NCBI GenBank assembly: GCA_016714605.1
Contig: JADKDL010000026.1
Span: 1-64,000 of the forward strand
DNA from: Bacteroidales bacterium
Lineage (GTDB): Bacteria > Bacteroidota > Bacteroidia > Bacteroidales > UBA1715
Reading direction: 5' to 3'
Length of the DNA: 64,000 nucleotides
Part shown: positions 34,401 through 43,948 of the stretch, in pieces
Position numbering within the stretch: the first letter of the stretch is position 1
Layout of the letters: every line of letters begins with the position of its first letter
Position numbers and translations under genes: made by a program
The notes under the pieces: model-generated
Seen by the model: the letters and a program-made list of their open reading frames with translations, nothing else
Told to the model about the DNA's origin: nothing
Database searches by the model: none

Positions 34401-37400
34401 GAAGCAGTTACCTGTACTTGCGCATCGCACAATCCGTTACAGCTTACATTCAAACCTTGCGGTAATAATGCTGTGAAACTCATTGATACTACTGCAGGTT
34501 CGGTTACTCCTATACTGGTAATATCGGTACAACCTTTTGTATCAGTTACCGTTACGTTGTATGTTCCTGCCGGTAATCCACTTATCATTGCTGTTGTCGA
34601 GGCACTTGCATCATCCCATAAGTACGTATAGTTTGGCGTTCCACCAATTGCTGAAACACTCACCGAACCATCTGAACCAGAATTACAACTAACATTTTTT
34701 ATTAAAACTGTACTTGCAATCAGCTCTGTTGGTGCTGTTACTACCAAAGAAGTATCTATGGTACAACCATTTTGGTCGGTTACTGTTACTGTATATGTTC
34801 CAGCTGTTAGACCGTTTACACTTGCAGTTGTTGCTCCGGTATTCCAAGCATATTGATAATCTATCCATGATGTCAATGTTCCACCCGATACCACTATTGA
34901 AAGTGAACCATCGGCAGAACTGAAACACGAAGCTGCAACACTCGTAGCTGTTAAGCTTAAGCCCAGTGCAGGTTCGGTTATGGTAATACTGTCTGTTACA
35001 GAACAACTGTTGGCATCTGTAATCGTAATATAATTCTTAACGGCGCATAATGCATTAGCGGTAGCAGTATTTTGACCATTAGACCAAGCATAAGTATAAG
35101 GAATTATTCCTAAATCAGGAGCTACAGTAGCACTTCCCGAACAATCACCTTTACAAAGAACATTATTATTTAAAGTAAGATTAGATTCAATTTTATCAGG
35201 CTCAGTAACGGTAACAGTTCCAGTACCTGTACAACCATTAGCATCAGTTACTGTTACAGAAAATGTACCAGCACACAAATCAACTTCATCCATATCGGGA
35301 ATATTTACATTATCCCAATTATATGATACATAAGGAGGTGTTCCACCAATAGGCGAAACAATTGCAGTTGCATCGCAAGCACCATAACAAGAAGTTCTCA
35401 ATCCCATAGGAATGATATAAGAAGTATATCTAAAACCAATAACCGGATCTTTAATTGGAGCATTTATAACACCAGAATTGAAAGCTACGGTAGCTAAATT
35501 ACCTTCATTATCTAAATCTGTAAAAGTAATAGAAGCATTTTTCAACACACCGGTATTTCCCGGTACATAATCTCTAATTTGTAATGTCCAACCACCCTGA
35601 GCCGGATCTAAATTATATAGAAGATTCCAACCATCTTGAGGTTGATATGAACCACTTAAAGCCGGAGATGGAGGGAAAGGAGGCGTTTTACACATGCTCA
35701 AAGGCGTAACAGCTTCGGTAGTAAAGCATAAATTATCAACATTGTCACCAAAATTACAAGGAGGCATAGGATTACCAAATTCACTTGGAGAAGCTTCCAA
35801 AGTAAGCGTAACACCCTCAGGCGAAATTAAATAAAATCCTAATTCCTGAACAGAAGTATGATCTGCTGTAAAACAAACCGAAATTTTTGTAGATGCTTTA
35901 ATTAAGAAAGGTGAAGGAGCACCAATAGCAACATCTAGTTTTGGAGAAAGCGTTACATTAATATCATCAGAAACAAGAAGACAGGGAGCATTTCCAGTTG
36001 AAGTGAGTGTAAGCACAACAGATCCATTAGATAAGTCATTTGCACCCGGTTTATAAATAGGATTGTCTAAAGCAGTAGCTCCTGTTACAAACGAACCATC
36101 GCCACTTGTAGACCACGTTAAATCAATATAATTAGAAGCCGAAGCACCAGTAATAGGTAAATCAGCACCGTAACAAGTGCTTGATACAGAACCAGCTTCA
36201 ACAATTGGAGCAGGTTCAAACGTCAATCTCATAGACTCACTCACATTACCGCAAGGTGTATTTCCGTAGGCTGTAAGCGTAATATCGACAAATCCGGCAC
36301 TTATATCAGCAGCGCTTGGTGAGTATGTAGGATTTTCAATAGAATTATCATCAAAAGAACCAGTACCAGATGATACCCATAATAAATGGTCGTAATCTGT
36401 TGCAGTTGCAGTTGCAAACTGATAAACATCATTGGCACAAATTGTTTGATCGCCACCGGTAGAAACCGTAGGAGAAGCATTTATAGTAAGTATTAAATTG
36501 TCACTCACATCAGGACAAGAAGAAAGACCTTGCGCAGTAAGTGTTAATGTAACGGTTGTCGTTGCATTGTTTATATCATTAGTGCCAGGAGTATAGATAG
36601 GTTTGAGAATAGTACCTGAAGAAGAGAAACTTCCATCGCCAGAAGCAGACCATAATAAAGAAGCATAATCACTTGCGGATGCATCTGAAAGTGAAATAGT
36701 TCCTGATTCACATATTGTTTTTGCAATACCAGCATCTACAACAGGCATTTTTCTAATTGTTAATGCCACAGTTGATGTTGCATTAGCACAACCGAAAGAA
36801 CTGGTAGCAGTAAGTGTAAGTGTTATGGTTTTACCACCATCAGTAGCACCTGGATTATAAGTAGGATTTAAAACAGCATCAGAAGGAGAAAAAGAACCAT
36901 CGCCGTTTGAAGTCCATTTATACGATGAAGCATTAGTAGCTGTAGCATCAGTACATATAAATGATTCATTTTGACAAAATTCAGCAGGATTACCTGCAAA
37001 TGCAGTGGCCGCAGGATTAATAGTAACTGTAACATTATCAGAACTATTTCCGCATGATGCTTTTCCGGTTGCAGTTAACGTTAAAACGACAGAACCATTA
37101 GCAATATCAGCCAAAGTAGGTGTATATGTTGGAGTTAATGATGTACCATTAGTAATAGCACCTGCTCCTGAAGCTGTCCAGTTTACCGTAGCATATTCTG
37201 TAGCTGTAGCTGTAGAAACAACTGCATTTGAACCTTGACAAACCCCAAAAGGATTGCCAGCATCAATAATAGGTAATGATTGTATAGTAATAACTTTATT
37301 AGCTGTAATATTTGTACAAGGTGCATTACCAGTAACGGTAATTGTCATCGTAACATTTAAAGTAGCATTATTTTGATCTCCAACACTCGGCGTATAAGTA

Positions 37401-40400
37401 GGAGAAAGTGTAGTTCCATTGGTAATAACTCCAGTACCTCCTGTTTGAGACCAAGCTATTGAACTATAATTTTGAGCTACTGCATCAGTAATATTAGCAA
37501 CTCCAGTTTCACAAATTGTCATAGCCACACCCGGATTAACCGTAGGTGATGGAATGATTGTAACTACAGTATTATCTGAAACATTAGGACATGCGCCCAA
37601 GCTTGTTGCTGTAAGAGTAAGGGTTACAGTGCCGGCATCGGGACTTTTATTTGTATATGTAGGAGTTAAACCACTACCATTAGTAATAGTACCAGACGTA
37701 CCTGAACTTGACCAAGTAAGTGTATTATAATCTTGTGCCGAAGCATTTGATACAGTAACAGCCGAGCCTTGACATACATTAAGAGCACTACCGGCATCAA
37801 CCGTAGGAACTTTATCAAAACTTAAACGCATGGTACTTTGAGCACTTGCGCAGCCACCATTACCACTAGCAGTAACCGTTAAATCAACAAAACCAGCAGT
37901 TTTGTCGGCAGCAGAAGGTGTGTATGTTGGATTTTGAAGCGTTTGATTACCTCCAAAAGAGCCAGTACCTGAGCTTGTCCACAATATAGAAGCCTGATTA
38001 GTAACAACCGCATTACTCAATGTATATGTACTATTTTCACAAATAGCAGCATTAGCTCCTGCTGAAGCAGTAGGCGCTTTATTAATTGTTAAAGTAAAAT
38101 TATCGGTAGCATCAGGACAAACATTTGTAGCATAAGCTGTAAGTGTAAGTGTTCTAGTAGTTGTAGCCGCAGCATTATCAGCTGCACCCGGGGTGTAAGA
38201 TGGTGTGAGACTATTTCCGGCAGCAAAAGAACCATCGCCAGTTGAAGTCCAAGCAAGTGAAGCGTAATCAGCGGCACTTGCTGTACTAACCGTAAACGGT
38301 GATCCTGCGCAAACAGCACCTGCAAGACCAGCATCAGCAGTAGGTGGTGTTTCAAATGAAAGGGTGATGACATCAGTATCAAAAGCACATGGAGCAGTTC
38401 CGTCTACTCTCATTGTTATTTGAACCGAACCTAAAGCCACATCGGCAGCCGAAGGTACATACGTTGGTTTTTCTATATTATTAATACCTCCCAACCATAC
38501 TCCAGTTCCATTAGAAGACCATAAAATTGTAGTCTCATTGGTAGCTGAAGCTGTTGAAAATGTATATTGGTCATCGGAACAAGTAACAGCATTTCCACCT
38601 ACATTAGCAACCGGGGCAGGAATTATAGTTAGAAGCATTGAGTTACTTGCATCAGCGCAAGTTCCAATACCATTAGCTGTTAGAGTAAGTGTTACCGAAC
38701 CGGTACTTTTATCACTAGTACCAGGGGTGTAAATAGGAAGTAATATATCTCCATTTCCACTAAAAGTTCCATCGCCCGTGGTAGTCCACTTTACAGATGC
38801 CTCGTTAGAGACAGTAGCTCCAACAATAGTAAAAGTACTATTTGAACAAACATTAGCATCAACGCCAGCATTTGCAGTTGGAAGATTGTTTATTGTAACG
38901 GTAGCATTATCGGAAGCCGACGGACAAGACCCGTTACCAATAGCAGCAAGTGTAATGGTTGCCGAACCTGCAGCGATTGCTAAAGGACCCGGAGTATATG
39001 ATGTAGCTAAAGCATTATCTGGAGTAAATGATCCATCAGGCAAAGCAGTCCAAAGCACTGAACCATTATTGGCAGCAGAAGCTCCTGAAACTGTTAAACT
39101 TTCATTTTCACAGATAGTACCTCCGGCACCAGCATCTGCTGTAGGTGAAGGTATATCACTTATCACAACAGCATCTTTGGTTTTAAATTTACAACCTTTA
39201 TCATCTTTTACCCAAATTTCATAAGTACCTGCAGCTAAATTGGTGAAGCTATTACTAGCAACAAAAGAGGCATCAGCGCCTCCGGTTGTAATTGAATATT
39301 CGAAATTTCCTATTACATCATTTACTAAATCATATCCATATCCATCAACATCATAAAGTGCATTGATAACAATTAATCCGGTAGATGCACCTTGACAGGT
39401 TGCAGTAACGGTCTCTTCGCTGTTTATTACAAATGGACCCGGATAAGGTATTGGCGACCATGGAGGGAAATATAATAATGAATTTGCACGAGTACAATTT
39501 TTTTCATCGGTAACCCGACAGGTAAAGTTGTTATATGCTGCAAAGTTTGTTCCTATTGAATCGGTAGCAAGATTAGGTGCTTGCGGTGCCGGGTCCCATA
39601 CAAAATCAAAATCAGGTCCGGTACCTCCGGTTATACTTGGTCTTAAGGCAAAATCTAAATCGCCTGCGCAACTTTCATAATCTTCTACTACTACTTGTAC
39701 ATCGAAATCATAATCTGGGAAGATTATAGTATTAATAGTACCTGCAATAACTCCACCTGAAAAATAATCAATTCTATATTTTACTCCAGAAGACACAGTA
39801 TCATCATCAGGGAAAGTAAAAGCAGCAACTGGTTTAAGTCCTGAATCATGTATTATAGTAAATGGAGATGTCTGTTTTCTTATAAGATATCTAAACAAAG
39901 GTACACCACCTGTCATATCACAAGAAATTTTAACTTGACATAAAGTATAATCATACGTATAATTAAAAACTACAGCACGCGAGTCATCATACACAATATG
40001 ATTATAGTCTAAATCGGCATAATCAAAATCTGTGTTTGGGTCACCTAAAAATACAATTAAAGAATTGCCTGAATCAAACGTAAAATTCTGCGTACTGAGT
40101 ATTGACCATTTGTCGTTGATTGTAATTTTCGAATCGTAAAAAACTAAAGACCGTGAATTAGAACCTGAAGTTATAAACTGGGCAGCTTCAAGATTAACAT
40201 GATTAAGATTTATATTACCTTTAAGTAATTCTATAGATTTGGTAGTTGAGAATTGTCCAACGATATTCCAAACTCCGGATGCGGCAGAGTTGAAAACCAA
40301 ATTGGAATTTAAAACAACTTCCGATGCTATTGTATGTGCCTCGGTTCCGGTAAATGTTATTGTACCTACATAATTATTTGTAAATGCTGTTTGTACATTG

Positions 40401-40735
40401 AATGAACCTGAAACAAATAAGTTTGTCGATTCTTTTCCGGTTATTCCTGCTCCGGCAACTGAAGAAGTCCAGTTGAACGATTTACAATACAAATTGTTTT
40501 TTACAGCGACCATTTGTCCGGCAGCAGAAAAAGACTGCTGGTCGAAATACACATCGTCTGTAGCAGTAGGTACAGTTGCACCACCAACACCACCACTGGA
40601 AACTGCCCAATGACTTTTGTCTGTCCATGCTCCGGCACCACCTACCCAATACCTATTGGCAGCGAATGCCTGTATTGAAACAAAAAACAATAAAAAAAGA
40701 ACTATTTGAGTGTAAAAAGTCTTTTTCATACGCAT
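19443..40735 (-). CDS. Giant SprB-repeat surface adhesin with type B (CHU_C) type IX sorting domain; four 1-nt frameshifts in this sequence
   Basis: It appears as five open pieces, but three extra bases (near 33701, 32121, 26120) and one missing base (A-run near 24663) explain every break. The corrected length, 21,291 nt, is exactly 7,097 codons (7,096 residues). Order: signal peptide (MRMKKTFYTQIVLFLLFFV, ending AFA at 25); head with RYWVGGAGAWTDKSHW and DDVYFD, about 26-520; twelve Ig-like repeats about 530-1600; then about 59 SprB repeats (C-x-G-x-x-DGS, GGT-x-x-YTYLW, AGTY-x-VTVTD-x-x-GC) interrupted by three P-domain-like modules. The C-terminal domain has SSGITPNDDGINDTWVIP, IFNRWGIKVYE and PIGTYYYYIEFNDG, the gliding-motility type B sorting signal. 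A TATGTTTG -7 box lies 37 nt upstream. Expected role: an export-dependent cell-surface fibre for gliding, adhesion or biofilm. Ligand unknown. The head resembles N-termini of other giant Bacteroidota surface proteins. Confidence 0.93.
25840..26320 (-). other. P-domain-like module 3 of the adhesin
   Basis: ITVCFTGLHDFIEEIGFNLV, then SPLGDEITLLESP, then after the 26120 indel VPLNVCSLASGDPTLFGNW and GLDPTEEGWKVEVQDCG. The conserved H, SP-G and G-W-x-V-x-D pattern fits the proprotein-convertase P-domain fold. It is the most diverged of the three modules and ends the second SprB block. Confidence 0.6.
26860..28761 (-). repeat. Two tandem 951-bp higher-order SprB repeats (array 2)
   Basis: The anchor AAAGGCTCAT at 26860 recurs at 27811, and a variant (AAAGGCTGAG) at 28762, exactly 951 bp (317 codons) apart. 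The junction CCTATCAAAA recurs at 27100 and 28051, again 951 bp apart. Each unit holds four SprB repeats in the order C-D-A-B. Sequence differs clearly from array 1 although the period is identical. Confidence 0.85.
29240..29725 (-). other. P-domain-like module 2 of the adhesin
   Basis: MSVCFSAEHTSVQELGFYLV, SPSGVSLTLKASPSELGNP, PPFPPSPALKGTYLPSGNW, GLNPAEGGWALEIRDYIPGN and TGRITNAVISFID. This is the P-domain pattern (H, SP-G, F/L-x-G-x-Y-x-P, GGW-x-L-x-I-x-D, G-x-I) and is very similar to module 1. Confidence 0.65.
30204..34960 (-). repeat. Five near-identical 951-bp higher-order SprB repeats (array 1)
   Basis: The junction beginning CCTATC occurs at 30451, 31402, 32354, 33305 and 34257, spacings 951, 952, 951 and 952. 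The two 952-bp units are exactly those holding the one-base insertions that break the frame. Each unit encodes 317 residues, four SprB repeats: C (SSADGSLSLVVSGGTLTSW), D (NSGSDGSVSVSAIGGTPNY), A (NGLCDAQVQVTAAGGTAPY) and B (KGEATGSASVVASNGFTPY). Copies differ only at scattered positions such as Ala/Ser in KGEATGS/KGESTGS. Assembly collapse or expansion is possible in such an array. Confidence 0.9.
35450..35937 (-). other. P-domain-like module 1 of the adhesin
   Basis: ISVCFTADHTSVQELGFYLI, SPEGVTLTLEASPSEFGNP, SPALSGSYQPQDGWNLLY, DPAQGGWTLQIRDYVPGN and TGVLKNASITFTD. It separates the Ig-like repeat stalk from the first SprB block. P-domains are beta-jelly rolls known from subtilisin-like proteases and some adhesins; no protease domain is present here. 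Confidence 0.65.
35938..39143 (-). repeat. Twelve tandem Ig-like repeats of about 88 residues in the adhesin stalk
   Basis: Each copy has the form A-D-A-G-x(5)-ICxNxxxTVS-xAxAxNxxxxxW-x-S-x-GDGSF-x(8)-P-x-YTPGxxD-x(8)-LTLTAxGxxxC-x-x-xSDN-x-x-LTI, with one Cys early and one late (possible intradomain disulfide). I count twelve, from ADAGAGGTICENESLTVSG to VEAGSVSSTCYGADLPITG. Unlike the SprB array they are well diverged. Confidence 0.8.
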
Positions 40736-41230
40736 CTATTTTAGAATTTAAAGGATAAATCAAATTGTCTTGCAAACATATACATATATATAAGGATGTA
40801 TATAAATTGTTCCGAAATGTATAAATTAATATTTAAATTATTACAATTCACAACAATAAATCTCATACTTCTAATAAAGTAAGCTACTAAAATTGCATGA
40901 ACGTTCTTACGAAACATTCATCAAATAGGTTTCTTACAAGATTATAGCATTGCTACAAATCTTTTTTCAAAAACCGAAACAAAAAAATATTTAAAATCTC
41001 ATTAACTTTCTTCGTCTTTACTCGCTCTACCATTGAAAAAAACAAATATTGTAACCCAATAAAAATTTCTTAGATGAATATTGCTATAAAGGACATCTTG
41101 CAATTTGCAAATTTAGTAAGCTTATTGATGTTTCAAAGAAATTTTAAAGAAAATGCAGATTTTTTTTTCAAAAAATGCATTTTTAAGCAAACCATCCTAT
41201 TTTTGCAATAATTATATTCAAAAAACAGCT
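40736..41230. promoter_or_regulatory. Divergent promoter region between adhesin and SNF2 gene
   Basis: This 495-bp AT-rich gap holds no supported gene. A minus-strand TATGTTTG (40773-40780) lies 37 nt before the adhesin start. A plus-strand TATTTTTG (41198-41205) lies 26 nt before the SNF2 ATG at 41231. Both fit the Bacteroidota -7 box. A clear -33 TTG is missing for both. Nothing else is recognised here. Confidence 0.5.
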
Positions 41231-43342
41231 ATGAAAATTTTAAGAATCCACTTTTCTGAAAGCGGAAATTTCTTTTTGATTACCCCAAAAGTGTATTTCA
41301 ATAATGAAGAATATAAAATTGACAGGACTGTTATAAACAAATTGGATAAAAAAAAGGAAGAATCAAAAAATGATGAAAGCGACTTATTATTTTGGAAAAA
41401 TATTGCAGCAATGCACCCAAGCTTTTCGGCAGAGAGTAATCAAAATTATTTTTATCTAAAAGCCGATGAAGTGATGAAAAAAATGTGGCTCGTGAAATTT
41501 TGCCAATATTGCAAAACAAACGGAATAGAGCTACATGGTTTTGAATCGCTCAAAAAAATGAAATACTACCCCGACAATGCCGAAATAAATTACAGATATA
41601 CCTCAGACCTGAATTGGTTTAGTACCGAAATAGAGATAAAATTCGGTAACGAAACGGTACAACTTAAAGACATTCAGAAAGCTATAACGAAATATAATGG
41701 AGTAGTAAAATTATCAGATCAATCGTTGGGAGTATTGCCCGAAGCATGGGTGCAAAAATGGAAATCGGCTCTTGAAATTGGAAAAATACAAGATAACAAA
41801 CTCAAACTGGCAAAAAATCAGTTCAGCATTCTCCATAGCCTTTATAAGGAAATAAAGGACAAAACAATACTCGACGACCTGCAAGATAAGCTCCAACTTC
41901 TAGAAGATTGTGATTCTATAGAACAGGTTGTGCCCGACAATAAATTGAACGCCAGCTTACGAGATTATCAACAAGCCGGACTCAATTGGTTGGTATTTAT
42001 AAGCAAATTTGGTTTTGGCGGTTGTCTTGCCGACGATATGGGACTGGGGAAAACCGTGCAAATACTGGCTTTACTTAGTCATTTGAAAACAAAAACCAGT
42101 ACAGAAAAAACTCATTTGGTAATTTGTCCTACCACCTTGCTTTTCAATTGGCAAAAAGAAATTGAGAAATTTACACCTCATCTAAGTTACATAATACACT
42201 GGGGAACAAATAGAAACATAGATGCTGCCGAATGGAAAACCAAAGATATTGTATTAACATCTTATGGAACCATAACCAATGATATAGCCCAACTGAGTGA
42301 AATTAATTTTGGGGCGGTGATAATTGACGAATCGCAAGCAATAAAAAACGTAGAGTCGCTCAGATACAAAGCCGTATGTCTGCTTAAAGCCGAATACAGA
42401 TATGCAATGACCGGAACTCCGATAGAAAATAACACTTTGGAACTTTTTGCACAAATGAATTTTCTAAATCCGGGATTGCTGGGTAGCGAAAACTACTTCA
42501 AAAACCATTTTGCAATACCAATTGAAAAAGGGCTGGAGAAAAATAAAGCTACCGAGCTAAAGAAAATAATTAAGCCATTTATCATAAGAAGAACCAAAGA
42601 AGTAGTAGCCAAGGAATTGCCTGAGAAAACTGAAATGGTTCTCTATTGCGAAATGGGAGCAGAACAAAGAAAAATATACGATAGTTTTATTTACGCTTTC
42701 CGTAGCAAAATTCTGCAAACAATAGACTCGCAAGGCATGAACAATGCCCGATTCAGTATACTTGAAGCTCTATTGAAAGCCCGACAGATATGCGACTCCC
42801 CTTCCCTACTCGCTCTTGATGAGTTTAAATGTAACGAGTCAATAAAAGCCGATGAATTGCTCAGGAATATAAAAGAGAAAACACACAATCATAAAGTGTT
42901 GGTATTCTCGCAATTTATTGGAATGCTCGATATTATAAAGAAAAGACTTGAAAAGGAAAAAATCTCATACAGTTACCTCGACGGACAAACACGAGACAGA
43001 CAAAAAGCTGTAGAGCAATTTACCAACGATGATAAAATAAGAGTATTTCTGATAAGCCTAAAAGCCGGAGGCGTTGGACTAAATCTTTGCGTGGCAGACT
43101 ATGTCTATTTGGTTGACCCATGGTGGAATCCGGCAGTTGAAGCTCAGGCAATAGACCGGACGCATAGAATAGGTCAGGATAAAAAAGTGTTTGCCTACCG
43201 AATGATTTGCAAAGATACTATTGAAGAAAAAATACTACAATTGCAAGAAAAGAAAAAGCACCTTTCGGAAGATATTCTCTCTACCGAGCAGTCGTTCATA
43301 AAGACAATAACCAAAGAAGATATAGAGGAATTGTTTAGTTAA
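41231..43342 (+). CDS. SNF2-family DNA helicase/translocase
   Basis: About 703 residues. The start MKILRIHFSESGNFF at 41231 is preferred because a -7 box ends at 41205, which rules out the ORF extension to 41153. ATPase lobe: RDYQQAGLNWLVFISKFG, CLADDMGLGKTVQILALL (Walker A), DESQAIKN (motif II), MTGTPIENN (motif III). Second lobe: FSQFIGMLDIIKKRLE, LISLKAGGVGLNL, DPWWNPAVEAQAIDRTHRIGQ (motif VI). The N-terminal 230 residues are a bacterial SNF2-associated region without a zinc SWIM motif. It probably remodels nucleoprotein or displaces RNA polymerase or other proteins; the specific role is unknown. It is not obviously part of the neighbouring NACHT locus. Confidence 0.92.
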   Translation: MKILRIHFSESGNFFLITPKVYFNNEEYKIDRTVINKLDKKKEESKNDESDLLFWKNIAAMHPSFSAESNQNYFYLKADEVMKKMWLVKFCQYCKTNGIELHGFESLKKMKYYPDNAEINYRYTSDLNWFSTEIEIKFGNETVQLKDIQKAITKYNGVVKLSDQSLGVLPEAWVQKWKSALEIGKIQDNKLKLAKNQFSILHSLYKEIKDKTILDDLQDKLQLLEDCDSIEQVVPDNKLNASLRDYQQAGLNWLVFISKFGFGGCLADDMGLGKTVQILALLSHLKTKTSTEKTHLVICPTTLLFNWQKEIEKFTPHLSYIIHWGTNRNIDAAEWKTKDIVLTSYGTITNDIAQLSEINFGAVIIDESQAIKNVESLRYKAVCLLKAEYRYAMTGTPIENNTLELFAQMNFLNPGLLGSENYFKNHFAIPIEKGLEKNKATELKKIIKPFIIRRTKEVVAKELPEKTEMVLYCEMGAEQRKIYDSFIYAFRSKILQTIDSQGMNNARFSILEALLKARQICDSPSLLALDEFKCNESIKADELLRNIKEKTHNHKVLVFSQFIGMLDIIKKRLEKEKISYSYLDGQTRDRQKAVEQFTNDDKIRVFLISLKAGGVGLNLCVADYVYLVDPWWNPAVEAQAIDRTHRIGQDKKVFAYRMICKDTIEEKILQLQEKKKHLSEDILSTEQSFIKTITKEDIEELFS

Positions 43343-43351
43343 TAAAAGATG

Positions 43352-43723
43352 TTACTTTTTAAAAATGAAATAAACCGCAAGAACCAGAAATCCAAAACCA
43401 ATAATATGATTTAGTTTTAAGGTTTCATTCTTGAAAGCGATAAGAGAAAAAGCCATAAATACCACCAATGTTATTACCTCCTGCAACACTTTTAGTTCTA
43501 CGAGCGAAAACGGACCACCATTTCCTTTAAAACCCAATTTGTTGGCAGGCACTTGAAAGCAATATTCAAACAGGGCAATTCCCCAGCTTATAAGAATCAC
43601 GGCAAACAAACCAAGACGCGAGAACCAAGGCATTTCAGCAAATTTCAAATGCCCATACCAAGCCAAAGTCATAAATACATTTGAGACAACCAACAATCCG
43701 ATTACAATGAGCTGCTTAGCCAT
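43352..43723 (-). CDS. DUF486 family membrane protein (DMT-like)
   Basis: 123 residues with four predicted membrane helices (LIVIGLLVVSNVFMTLAWYG, LGLFAVILISWGIALFEYC, VITLVVFMAFSLIAF, IIGFGFLVLAVYFIF). The segment CFQVPANKLGF is the hallmark of the family. Related to drug/metabolite transporters; substrate unknown. Its stop lies 10 nt from the convergent SNF2 stop, and it diverges from the NACHT gene. Confidence 0.88.
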   Translation of the reverse strand: MAKQLIVIGLLVVSNVFMTLAWYGHLKFAEMPWFSRLGLFAVILISWGIALFEYCFQVPANKLGFKGNGGPFSLVELKVLQEVITLVVFMAFSLIAFKNETLKLNHIIGFGFLVLAVYFIFKK

Positions 43724-43831
43724 AATTTAACTTTTTTTCTATGTATTTTCGCAGGCAAAATTAAAGTTTTTTATTGAAGATGATGTTAGGAAGGAGAAAT
43801 GAATTTGGTATAGATATTTAATTACTGACCT

Positions 43832-43864
43832 ATTGAGGGCGTGACTCAAAGTCACACTCTCAAT
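43832..43864. repeat. 15-bp imperfect palindrome upstream of the NACHT gene
   Basis: Arms 43832-43846 and 43850-43864 pair with one wobble and one mismatch around a CAA loop. It lies in the divergent gap between DUF486 and the NACHT gene, so it is not at a transcript end. A TATTTTTG -7-like box follows at 43917-43924, 25 nt before the NACHT ATG. Confidence 0.5.
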
Positions 43865-43948
43865 ATGGCATTTGGAAAAAAATATATCAAAACAAACATC
43901 TGCACAATTAATCAATTATTTTTGTAGCTCTATTTTATACATTACTAT

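Noticed and set aside
30204..34960. CRISPR-like or transposon array
   Set aside because: The period is 951 bp, entirely coding in frame, with no short repeat-spacer pattern and no cas or transposase gene.
26000..40613. Plus-strand ORFs of 60-150 codons inside the adhesin gene
   Set aside because: They recur with the 951-bp or Ig-like repeats on the opposite strand, have low-complexity Leu/His-rich translations and no starts or promoters. They are shadows of the repetitive coding strand.
19443..40735. Five separate SprB-repeat genes
   Set aside because: Only the first piece has a signal peptide and only the last has a sorting domain. Comparison with sister repeat copies pinpoints single-base indels at the breaks, and the corrected length is an exact multiple of three.
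41153..41230. N-terminal extension of the SNF2 helicase to 41153
   Set aside because: A TATTTTTG -7 box at 41198-41205 lies inside the extension, and MKILRIHF at 41231 is a natural start.
41231..43342. SNF2 helicase as part of the NACHT defence locus
   Set aside because: It is separated by a divergent DUF486 gene, has its own promoter and resembles a widespread chromosomal SNF2 type. No functional link is visible.
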